Shown here: in pieces, positions 1-5,904 of the stretch | Position numbering within the stretch: the first letter of the stretch is position 1 | How the letters are laid out: each line of letters begins with the position of its first letter | Source of the DNA: Desulfobacterales bacterium | GTDB lineage: Bacteria; Desulfobacterota; Desulfobacteria; Desulfobacterales; UBA11574 | Length of the DNA: 5,979 nt | Reading direction: 5' to 3' | Assembly (NCBI GenBank): GCA_030145595.1 | Contig: JAQYVG010000206.1 | Location: 1-5,979, forward strand | Notes under the pieces: model-generated | Database searches by the model: none | Seen by the model: only the letters and a program-made list of their open reading frames with translations | Told to the model about the DNA's origin: nothing | Program-made: the position numbers and the translations under genes

Positions 1-1387
1 CGAGAATCGGTCTTTGAAACGAAAAGACGAGGGCATAGGTGCATACGACCAGAATTGCAAAGGTTAAGAGTTTTACAACCTGGCGCTTGCCGAAAAGAAA
101 ACGGGCCTGCAGTTCGTCGGCGGTGATCACCGGTGTTTTCAGTCGTTCACGAACGGCCAGGGCCAGCTCGCGCGTCTGGCGTTGTCGGGCTTCATGCCCC
201 TTTGAAAGGAATATGTCGCCGATGACCACCAATGCACTTTTGTCGTTGCCCTTGACGGTCTCCATAATTTCGTCCTGGGCACCATACACGGTATAGCCCC
301 CACCGGAGCGACCTCTGGCGACCAGTTCTTCCAGCGTTCGACTCAGGCCGGCATCATCTGCGGCGGGCAGCGCGTCGTCATCTTCGACACCGCCGGTATA
401 TATTTCTGCTGCAGGCTTTTTTTCATGGGGGACAGCTGCGGCCGGAAAAGCTTGGGCGGCTTCATGCTCGGCGGCCTCCTGGGGCGCTAGACGCAAAAGC
501 TCCACGGCGGCACCCCACCTTTGCGCCAGCCGGTTGATCTGCTCAAAATTCTCGGACTCGGGATTAAAGACCTCTTGAATCCATAGAATGTTTGTTTCAG
601 CCATGGTGCAGCGGACTTCCCGGCAGTGCTCTATATCCCGGAGCACTTTGGGGATGTCGCCGGCAACATCTTCCTGCTGAGGCATGTAGGTAACGGTGAT
701 AATGCCGCTGTCGGCCTTGACTCCCAGGTCGGCCTTGCGGGTGCGATCGTCATCGGCCAGGCGCAGTTTGGCCCGGGTGGTCAGATGATGGTCGGCCATT
801 GCTTTCAGGCTGGCCGCCGTCGGCTGGAATCCGGGCAAGGCGGCCATGGATTGCAAAATCTCGGAAGCGTTTTCCATGCTCATGTTGTGCAGATTAATGA
901 CAAAGTCATACTGCCCCAATTCACTCAGATCCTGTTGGTGAACGTACCGTGCCCACCTGGAAATATCTTCGTCGAGTTGTTCCAGATAGGTCATGGCCTT
1001 GTCCTGGGGCAGGTTCAGCGCCTGCATGGCGTTTTTGACCCGCGTTTCCCTGGGAACCACCACCGCCACCCGCAGCCGGTGGCTGACCCCCGGTAAGAGC
1101 AAGTGACCCACCCGGCCTTCATATACAAGGTTCCCCTCGGGCGCCTGTTCGCAGGTGGCCGCCGTAATGAAAGCCAGATAGAGTTCTTTCTCGCGGGCCA
1201 GCTTTTCATGCATTTCCGGAGATTTGATCATTGAAATCTCCAGGCGGCCCACTTTTATTCCATGCTTTTGGGCCTTTTCAACCAATTCTTTGCGGCTTGT
1301 TGACGGCCAACCTGTCTTGTTGACCAGACTTTCGGCCAAAGCTTCGCACCCGCTGTGGGGCGGGCTGGAAATCATAATAATCGGCAT
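1..1387 (-). CDS. Cytidylate-kinase-like membrane protein with BON-like and C-terminal alpha/beta regions (3' end missing)
   Basis: An uninterrupted frame of 462 codons runs from ATG at 1387 to the window edge with no stop, so the C-terminus is missing. Residues 1-180 resemble the cytidylate kinase-like family (Cytidylate_kin2). The start MPIIMIS is followed by SGCEALAESL, which aligns with the family's SGGxxLAExL. Later come a VYEGRVGHLLLPG motif at 88-100, the VAVVVPRETRV strand, and YDFVINLHNMS near 160. Residues about 203-262 (LGVKADSGIITVTY) look like a BON domain. After a low-complexity Ala/Glu/Asp linker (about 300-347), residues 350-428 form an alpha/beta region containing ALVVIGDIF and LKTPVITADEL, vaguely like a universal-stress fold. 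A hydrophobic segment at 437-457 is probably a membrane helix, leaving the domains cytoplasmic. The start is supported by GGAGGAG just upstream and by the family N-terminus. The normally Gly-rich nucleotide loop reads SSPPHSGCE, so CMP kinase activity is doubtful. A sigma-54-type promoter precedes the gene. Family assignment is fairly sure; function is unknown. Confidence 0.85.
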   Translation of the reverse strand, partial: MPIIMISSPPHSGCEALAESLVNKTGWPSTSRKELVEKAQKHGIKVGRLEISMIKSPEMHEKLAREKELYLAFITAATCEQAPEGNLVYEGRVGHLLLPGVSHRLRVAVVVPRETRVKNAMQALNLPQDKAMTYLEQLDEDISRWARYVHQQDLSELGQYDFVINLHNMSMENASEILQSMAALPGFQPTAASLKAMADHHLTTRAKLRLADDDRTRKADLGVKADSGIITVTYMPQQEDVAGDIPKVLRDIEHCREVRCTMAETNILWIQEVFNPESENFEQINRLAQRWGAAVELLRLAPQEAAEHEAAQAFPAAAVPHEKKPAAEIYTGGVEDDDALPAADDAGLSRTLEELVARGRSGGGYTVYGAQDEIMETVKGNDKSALVVIGDIFLSKGHEARQRQTRELALAVRERLKTPVITADELQARFLFGKRQVVKLLTFAILVVCTYALVFSFQRPIL

Positions 1388-1425
1388 TTCTCCTCCATTT
1401 TTTATTCATAAACATATTTTTGTTA

Positions 1426-1441
1426 ATCAAGAAACATGCCA
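1426..1441 (-). promoter_or_regulatory. Sigma-54-type (-24/-12) promoter for the kinase-like gene
   Basis: The minus strand reads TGGCATGTTTCTTGAT. Against the sigma-54 consensus TGGCACG-N4-TTGCW it matches 10 of 12 defined positions with correct GG-to-GC spacing. The deviations are T for C in the -24 block and A for the C of the -12 GC pair. The predicted transcription start is near 1415, giving an untranslated leader of about 28 bases before the ATG at 1387. Two neighbouring genes encode sigma-54 activators, and paired palindromes lie at typical enhancer distance. The altered -12 C is the main weakness. Confidence 0.55.
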
Positions 1442-1505
1442 GGATTTATTTCTCTTTAAATATCTATACGTTAGCCTTACCCTCCCCAATAGTCTAAATA
1501 TATTT

Positions 1506-1520
1506 GTTTCAGTATGAAAC
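1506..1520. promoter_or_regulatory. Proximal palindromic activator site, GTTTCA-GTA-TGAAAC
   Basis: A perfect inverted repeat with 6-base arms and a 3-base spacer lies in non-coding DNA. Its centre is about 98 bases upstream of the predicted start of the sigma-54 promoter, in the usual range for upstream activator sites of NtrC-type proteins. The same pattern recurs 82 bases further upstream. Binding by either of the local regulators is inferred; no family-specific operator is recognised. Confidence 0.5.
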
Positions 1521-1587
1521 TAATCGGGCAGCATAAAATATGGATATTTCTTGCTGTATGCTACAAAATCAGACCGTTACAGCTTAT

Positions 1588-1602
1588 GTTTCAAATTGAA
1601 AA
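1588..1602. promoter_or_regulatory. Distal palindromic activator site, GTTTCA-AAT-TGAAAA
   Basis: Second copy of the inverted repeat at 1506-1520, with an identical left arm, the same 3-base spacer and one mismatch in the right arm. Centre-to-centre distance is 82 bases, close to eight helical turns, so two bound dimers would lie on roughly the same DNA face. It begins 22 bases downstream of the stop of the second regulator, outside coding sequence. Confidence 0.45.
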
Positions 1603-1624
1603 GCAAAAGGAGTTGTGTCGGGGT

Positions 1625-2983
1625 TTAGCTCAGCCCCAGGCGTTTCATCTTGCGCCAGAGGGTTGTTCGGGGAATTTTGAGGATTTGAGCGGCAAGTCCT
1701 TTTTTATGATTGGTTTTTATCAGAACCTGCCGGATATACTCGCGTTCCTTTTTTTCCAGGGAAGGCCAGTCTTCCGAACCGCTAGTGGCAAGCCTTTGCA
1801 GATCAGGGGGCAAATCGTGGGGGCTTATGATGGAGTCATCGGTCAGGGCGACGGCGCGTTCGATAATGTTTTCCAGTTCACGCACGTTGCCGGGGAAGGG
1901 GTAGTTTAATAGCACCTCCATGGTATTCGGCGCCAAGCCTTTGACTTCTTTAGAAAAAGCTTGGGTATATTTGTCCAGAAAGTGACGCACAAGCAGAGGA
2001 ATATCTTCTTTTCTGTCTCGCAGTGGAGGAAGAGTGATACAGACCACGTTGAGGCGGTAGAAAAGGTCTTCCCGGAATGTTTTGTTGGTCACTGCTTCGT
2101 CAAGGTCCTGGTTGCTGGCGGCAATGATGCGAGCGTCCACTTGAATAGGTTTTACACCACCAACCCGCAGCAAGGTCCTTTCCTGGATAAACCGCAGCAG
2201 CTTGACCTGCATGCTTGTCGGCATTGCGCTTATTTCATCCAGGAATACGGTGCCCATATGGGCCGCCTCCAGAAGTCCGATTTTGGTGCCTGCGGCTCCG
2301 GTGAAGGCCCCCTTTTCGTGACCGAAAAGTTCGTTGGCAATGAGTTCTTCGGTAAAGCCGCCACAGTTGAACGACATGAACGGCCGATCCCGCCGCGGTC
2401 CTTGGAAATGAATCGCCTGTGCGACCATTTCCTTGCCGGTCCCGCTTTCACCATGGATTAGCACATTGCAAAGCAGGGATGCCACTTTATCAATCAGATG
2501 GAAGACCTCTTGCATTAGAGGGCTTTGCCCGATGATCCTCGGGTGGCGAGATTGGGACTCGAGGGTTTTTCTCAGAGCCTCTTTTTCCTGCACCAGAGAC
2601 ACTTTTTCGATGGCCCTTGCGGCCAGCGCCCTGATTTCATTCATTTTGACCGGTTTGGTCACATAATGGAACGCTCCGGCCTGTATCGCTTCAATGGCCG
2701 TATCTATGGAACTGTAGCCGGTAATGATGATGACCTCGGTCTGAGGAAAGCGGTCTTTTATGGTTTTGAGCACTTCCAGGCCGCTCTGATTCCGAAGCAT
2801 CAAATCACACAGCACTAAATCGAAGGGAATTTGGCTCAGCCTATTGAGGGCCGGCTCTCCGTCCAGAAATGTTTCCACCAGATAACGGTCTTTTTCCAGC
2901 CCTCGCTTGATTTCCCGGCAGACAATGGCTTCGTCGTCGACAACAGCTACCCGGGGTTGTCCCTTATCGTTATTACCACTCAT
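1625..2983 (-). CDS. NtrC-family sigma-54-dependent response regulator (receiver intact)
   Basis: A 452-residue transcriptional activator with the normal three-domain order. The receiver spans about 11-125: acidic pair D16/D17, phosphoacceptor D60 (LVLCDLML), T88 in ITGYS, and K110 in TKPV. The AAA+ domain spans about 148-385: Walker A GESGTGKE at 178-185, GAFTGA at 225-230 for sigma-54 contact, Walker B GTVFLDE at 244-250, sensor I N291, arginine fingers near R304/R310, and PFPGNVREL at 362-370. A Fis-type helix-turn-helix lies at about 414-450 (AAQILKIPRTTLWRKMKRL). The frame extends upstream to 3061, but those 26 residues precede the receiver and overlap the kinase gene. ATG at 2983 puts the receiver right after the start and has GGGG 6 bases upstream. 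The gene overlaps the kinase 3' end by 11 bases, so coupled expression and a cognate kinase-regulator pair are likely. All catalytic motifs are present, so it should be a functional phosphorylation-controlled activator. Target genes are inferred, probably including the downstream kinase-like gene. Confidence 0.95.
   Translation of the reverse strand: MSGNNDKGQPRVAVVDDEAIVCREIKRGLEKDRYLVETFLDGEPALNRLSQIPFDLVLCDLMLRNQSGLEVLKTIKDRFPQTEVIIITGYSSIDTAIEAIQAGAFHYVTKPVKMNEIRALAARAIEKVSLVQEKEALRKTLESQSRHPRIIGQSPLMQEVFHLIDKVASLLCNVLIHGESGTGKEMVAQAIHFQGPRRDRPFMSFNCGGFTEELIANELFGHEKGAFTGAAGTKIGLLEAAHMGTVFLDEISAMPTSMQVKLLRFIQERTLLRVGGVKPIQVDARIIAASNQDLDEAVTNKTFREDLFYRLNVVCITLPPLRDRKEDIPLLVRHFLDKYTQAFSKEVKGLAPNTMEVLLNYPFPGNVRELENIIERAVALTDDSIISPHDLPPDLQRLATSGSEDWPSLEKKEREYIRQVLIKTNHKKGLAAQILKIPRTTLWRKMKRLGLS
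2193..2216. repeat. 24-base direct repeat, copy A (partner 5095-5118)
   Basis: Identical to 5095-5118. Both copies encode the same stretch of the AAA+ domain (around SMQVKLLR) in the two regulators. This is conserved coding sequence from paralogy, not a mobile repeat. Confidence 0.8.
2429..2452. repeat. 24-base direct repeat over Walker A, copy A (partner 5331-5354)
   Basis: Identical to 5331-5354. It encodes the Walker A region (GESGTGKE) of the second regulator. Such identity at DNA level exceeds what protein conservation alone requires over eight codons, pointing to shared ancestry or occasional gene conversion between the two genes. Confidence 0.8.
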
Positions 2984-4418
2984 TTTTAACCCCGATGGGA
3001 AGATAGATGGAAAAACAAGTACCCTGGCCAGGCACACTTTTGACCTGGATGCGTCCTCCATGCTTTTTGATAATGCTGTAACTTACCGAAAGCCCCAGGC
3101 CGGTGCCTTCGCCTTCTTTTTTAGTAGTAAAGAAGGGGTCAAAAATGTTGTTCAATTGTTCGGTGGGAATCCCCTCTCCGGTATCCTCAACGTCTATCCG
3201 CATTTCTTTCAAGGAATCGCTGAGCCGCGTCAATACCTTGAGATCTCCGCCCTTGGGCATGGCCTGGATGCTGTTAATGAACAGGTTAAGCAGGACCTGC
3301 TGGATACCGCTGCGGTCAACGCTCATCGTAGGGATTCCGTCCTCTATCTTTTTAGAGAACTTAATGTTGTTCAGATGCAGTTCATTCTTGACAAGACGCA
3401 CTGTTTTATCCACGACCTCCTCAATGGAGATATTTTCCATTTTAGGATGGCTGGCGCGGGAAAACTCGAGCAGGTTCTTTACTGTTTCGCTGGCCCGGTC
3501 AGTCTGAGCCATGGCTTCCTGGAAAAGACGCAGCCGCTCGGATTTGCCCATTGTCATTCCGTCCTCTACCAGGGACTCCAGTATCAGGGATATGTTATTG
3601 ATAGGATTGTTGAGCTCGTGGGCTATTCCCGAGGTTAAGGTTCCTACGGCGGCGATCTTGCGAGACTGCACCAGTTGTTCCTGGCGGCTCTCCAACTCGC
3701 CCATCATATGGTTGACCGCGGAAACCAGCCGGTGGATCTCATTTCCAGGCTTCCCAAAGGGAGTAATTCTCAGATACGCCCCCGTGGTAATCTGTTCGGA
3801 CTCCCTGGTAATACGCGCCAGGGGACGTATGATTACGTCAGTGATAAAAAAGACGACAAAGACTAAAAGAAGGATCAAGATCCCCAGGTTAATTACCGGT
3901 AATGGCACCATGCGCTGCAGCCGGCTGTTGACCTCCCGACGTTCGGTGCTGACTAACTGGTCGGCAAAGAGAAGGAGATCCTGACTCATTCTTCGGATAT
4001 TGGACTGGAGTTCGAGGCAGCAGCCCTCCTTCCAGGGAGTCTTTCTCAACTCCTCCATCAGCTTGGTGTACTCACCGACATCTCTTAAGAAGCGTCTGTA
4101 GTTCTTATCCCCGATAGCATCAATAAGGTTGGTTTTCTCTCTGGAGAGCATCATGGTCAGGCGATTGGTGAATGTCAGGTTCTCCTCATAACTGAACGCC
4201 TCCCGGGAAAGAAAGTAGTCTTTTTCGTAACGCCGCATTTCCGTGATGGTGTTGTTGATGTCTCCGGATAGCTCAAAGAACTGCATCGCTCCGGTGAGAC
4301 GGTGGAAATTGCCGTAATTAACGGTAATCATAATGGCCATAAAAAGGAAGCATGCAGAGAAAGCCATGATTACCTGGCTGCGAATTGTCTTGGGAAGAAA
4401 CGGTAATTTGCTAAACAT
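2973..4418 (-). CDS. Membrane sensor histidine kinase (NtrB/ZraS-like core, HAMP)
   Basis: A 481-residue inner-membrane histidine kinase. Transmembrane helices at about 14-35 and 173-193 enclose a roughly 137-residue, largely helical periplasmic sensor with an RRYEKDYFLS segment (62-71), a motif type seen in four-helix-bundle/HBM-like sensors. A HAMP linker (about 194-246) leads to the HisKA domain with phosphoaccepting H267 in GIAHELNNPINN. The ATPase domain shows the N box NLFINSIQAM (N382), G1 DTGEGIP (412-418), F box FDPFF (426-430) and G2 GTGLGLS (438-444). All catalytic motifs are intact, so autophosphorylation is expected. There is no receiver or PAS domain. The start has AGGAG 5 bases upstream (4424-4428). 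The 3' end overlaps the second regulator by 11 bases, making that regulator the likely partner. The first regulator lies 84 bases upstream in the same direction. The signal cannot be read from the sequence; two adjacent cysteines (133-134) sit in the periplasmic part. Confidence 0.95.
   Translation of the reverse strand: MFSKLPFLPKTIRSQVIMAFSACFLFMAIMITVNYGNFHRLTGAMQFFELSGDINNTITEMRRYEKDYFLSREAFSYEENLTFTNRLTMMLSREKTNLIDAIGDKNYRRFLRDVGEYTKLMEELRKTPWKEGCCLELQSNIRRMSQDLLLFADQLVSTERREVNSRLQRMVPLPVINLGILILLLVFVVFFITDVIIRPLARITRESEQITTGAYLRITPFGKPGNEIHRLVSAVNHMMGELESRQEQLVQSRKIAAVGTLTSGIAHELNNPINNISLILESLVEDGMTMGKSERLRLFQEAMAQTDRASETVKNLLEFSRASHPKMENISIEEVVDKTVRLVKNELHLNNIKFSKKIEDGIPTMSVDRSGIQQVLLNLFINSIQAMPKGGDLKVLTRLSDSLKEMRIDVEDTGEGIPTEQLNNIFDPFFTTKKEGEGTGLGLSVSYSIIKKHGGRIQVKSVPGQGTCFSIYLPIGVKNEW
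2990..2993 (-). promoter_or_regulatory. Ribosome binding site fixing the start of the second regulator
   Basis: The minus strand reads CGGGGTTAAAAATG. The G-rich stretch sits 6 bases before the ATG at 2983, within the last codons of the kinase gene. It supports this start over the longer frame beginning at 3061, whose extra N-terminus does not belong to the receiver domain. It is a weaker match to AGGAGG than the site before the kinase gene, consistent with partial dependence on translation arriving from the overlapping kinase gene. Confidence 0.5.
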
Positions 4419-4454
4419 TTTTTCTCCTAATTTAACCCGGCGCTATTACCAATT

Positions 4455-4474
4455 CAGATTTGCGTATTAATCTG
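4455..4474. repeat. Inverted repeat in the gap between first regulator and kinase
   Basis: CAGATT and AATCTG form perfect 6-base arms around an 8-base spacer inside the 84-base non-coding gap. It has no following T-run on the minus strand, so it is not a typical terminator. It could be a small hairpin in the message between the two genes or a binding site; chance is also possible in AT-rich DNA. No other clear signal is visible in this gap apart from the kinase ribosome binding site. Confidence 0.3.
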
Positions 4475-4502
4475 TTCCCTTTACAGGTATTAAAAATTAG
4501 GG

Positions 4503-5873
4503 TCAGGAATTTTGGGGCTCCATCCCGTACCGTTTGACTTTTCTCCACAGCGAAACCCGATCGATGCCCATAATTTTGGCTGCCTTGGTTTTATTCCCCT
4601 CGCACTTTTCGAGTACCCACTGGATATATTTTTTTTCCTGCTCTTCCAGGGTGGGAATTTCGGAAGAAGCCCGGCGGTAGATTTCAATGGAAAGATTGTG
4701 GAAATTTTCCGGAAGGTCGTCAGGGCGGATGCAGGTGCCGTTTTCCAGAGCCACGGCTCTTTCAATAACATTCTCCAGTTCCCTGACATTGCCGGGCCAG
4801 CTGTATTGGCAGAGTAAATCCATACACTCTCTGTCGATATTGTGGATTTCCTTTCCCATGGCCTGACTTTTTTGGGCCAGAAAATGGTGGACCAGCAGTG
4901 GAATATCTCCGTTGCGATCCGTTAAGGGAGGCGCATGAATAGTAATCACATTGAGACGGTAATAAAGATCCTGTCGGAAATGCCCTTTTGCCACATCTTC
5001 TTTGAGATCGCGATGCGTAGCAGCGATAAAGCGTATATCCACAGGAACGGGATTCTCTCCGCCGACCGGCAGAACCTCTCTTTCCTGAATGACACGCAGC
5101 AGCTTGACCTGCATGCTTAAAGGCATATCACCGATTTCATCCAAGAAAACGGTTCCTCCGTCGGCCACTTTGATCAGGCCGGATTTGGCTTTTGTAGCCC
5201 CGGTAAATGCATCCTTTTCATGGCCGAAAAGCTCATTGGCCATGAGTTCTTCGGTAAAAGAGCCGCAATTAAAGGCGACGAATCTGTTTTCGGAGCGGGG
5301 GCTTAAGTTGTGGATTGCGCGCGCGATGAGTTCCTTGCCGGTCCCGCTTTCACCCGTTATCAGAACATTGATATCCGAAGGGGCAATTTGAAGAACGGTC
5401 TTCTGAACTTTCGTCATGGCCGTACTTTTACCTACTATAAAAGGAACCTCCTGCTTTTTTTTGAGGATTTCTCTGAGCTGCAAGTTCTCCAGACGCAGCC
5501 TGCGCTTCAAGAGCGCCTCTGCGGCAATTTTGCGCAGCTCATCGATTTTGAACGGCTTAGCGATGTAGTAATAGGCACCGTCCAGCATGGCTTGGACGGA
5601 GGTGTCCACGGTGGCGTACCCGGTGATCATGATCACTTCGGTATAAGGCTGCAGCTCCTTGGTTTTCCGCAAAACCTCCATTCCGTCGACATCTTTCATT
5701 TTGAGAGCCGTAAGTACCAGATCAAAATGTACTGATTCCAACAATTCAACCGCCCTGTTTCCGCTGTTCACGGACTTAACCCGATAACCCATTTTATCGA
5801 GGATGTGCTCGAGATTTTTTCGAGCGATATCCTCATCTTCAACAATCAGAATGGTTTCTTTCTCAAATCCCAC
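4503..5873 (-). CDS. NtrC-family sigma-54 activator with receiver lacking the phosphoacceptor Asp
   Basis: A 456-residue protein with receiver (about 7-122), AAA+ (about 145-390) and Fis-type helix-turn-helix (about 412-452; AAKIMGIDRVSLWRKVKRYG). The receiver keeps the acidic pair E12/D13, T84 (MITGYA) and K106 (AKPF). The phosphoacceptor position is Ala56: LVLTALKM in place of the usual LVLTDLKM. The AAA+ domain has Walker A GESGTGKE (174-181), Walker B GGTVFLDE (239-246), sensor I ATHRD, arginine fingers near R300/R306 and WPGNVREL (359-366). The sigma-54 contact loop is DAFTGA (221-226) instead of GAFTGA. The start is GTG at 5873, preceded by AAGGG at about 5 bases; it places the receiver immediately after the start and there is no better in-frame ATG. 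It is a paralogue of the regulator at 1625-2983 and precedes the kinase by 84 bases in the same orientation, so an operon is plausible. Probably still an ATPase and DNA-binding activator, but unlikely to be switched by ordinary Asp phosphorylation. Confidence 0.93.
   Translation of the reverse strand: MGFEKETILIVEDEDIARKNLEHILDKMGYRVKSVNSGNRAVELLESVHFDLVLTALKMKDVDGMEVLRKTKELQPYTEVIMITGYATVDTSVQAMLDGAYYYIAKPFKIDELRKIAAEALLKRRLRLENLQLREILKKKQEVPFIVGKSTAMTKVQKTVLQIAPSDINVLITGESGTGKELIARAIHNLSPRSENRFVAFNCGSFTEELMANELFGHEKDAFTGATKAKSGLIKVADGGTVFLDEIGDMPLSMQVKLLRVIQEREVLPVGGENPVPVDIRFIAATHRDLKEDVAKGHFRQDLYYRLNVITIHAPPLTDRNGDIPLLVHHFLAQKSQAMGKEIHNIDRECMDLLCQYSWPGNVRELENVIERAVALENGTCIRPDDLPENFHNLSIEIYRRASSEIPTLEEQEKKYIQWVLEKCEGNKTKAAKIMGIDRVSLWRKVKRYGMEPQNS
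5095..5118. repeat. 24-base direct repeat, copy B (partner 2193-2216)
   Basis: Second copy of the repeat at 2193-2216, at the homologous position in the first regulator gene. It lies 236 bases from the second repeat family, exactly as in the other gene. Confidence 0.8.
5331..5354. repeat. 24-base direct repeat over Walker A, copy B (partner 2429-2452)
   Basis: Second copy of the Walker A repeat, in the first regulator gene. The same-orientation copies flank the kinase gene and are potential recombination points. Confidence 0.8.
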
Positions 5874-5904
5874 GATGACCCTTTTTCATTAGAGATTAGC
5901 GGCC

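Noticed and set aside
626..1096. 156-codon plus-strand frame opposite the kinase-like gene
   Set aside because: The minus-strand frame through the same bases is continuous for 462 codons with family similarity and a ribosome binding site; the plus frame is a shadow.
1541..1555. Plus-strand TGGATATTTCTTGCT as a sigma-54 promoter
   Set aside because: The GG-to-GC spacing is nine bases rather than ten, and no plus-strand gene follows.
1388..1624. Small RNA or riboswitch in the AT-rich gap
   Set aside because: No conserved riboswitch core or strong multi-stem structure is visible; the promoter and paired palindromes account for the notable signals.
1620..1637. Hairpin at the stop of the second regulator as a terminator
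   Set aside because: On the minus strand only four G-C pairs form before a C-A mismatch, and the T-runs come more than ten bases later and are interrupted.
2984..3061. Longer N-terminus for the second regulator starting at 3061
   Set aside because: The extra 26 residues are antisense-like sequence from the kinase overlap, the receiver starts just after 2983, and a G-rich ribosome site precedes 2983.
2907..3638. 243-codon plus-strand frame opposite the histidine kinase and second regulator
   Set aside because: It lies opposite two genes with complete domain motifs, shows no recognisable domain, and is explained as an antisense shadow.
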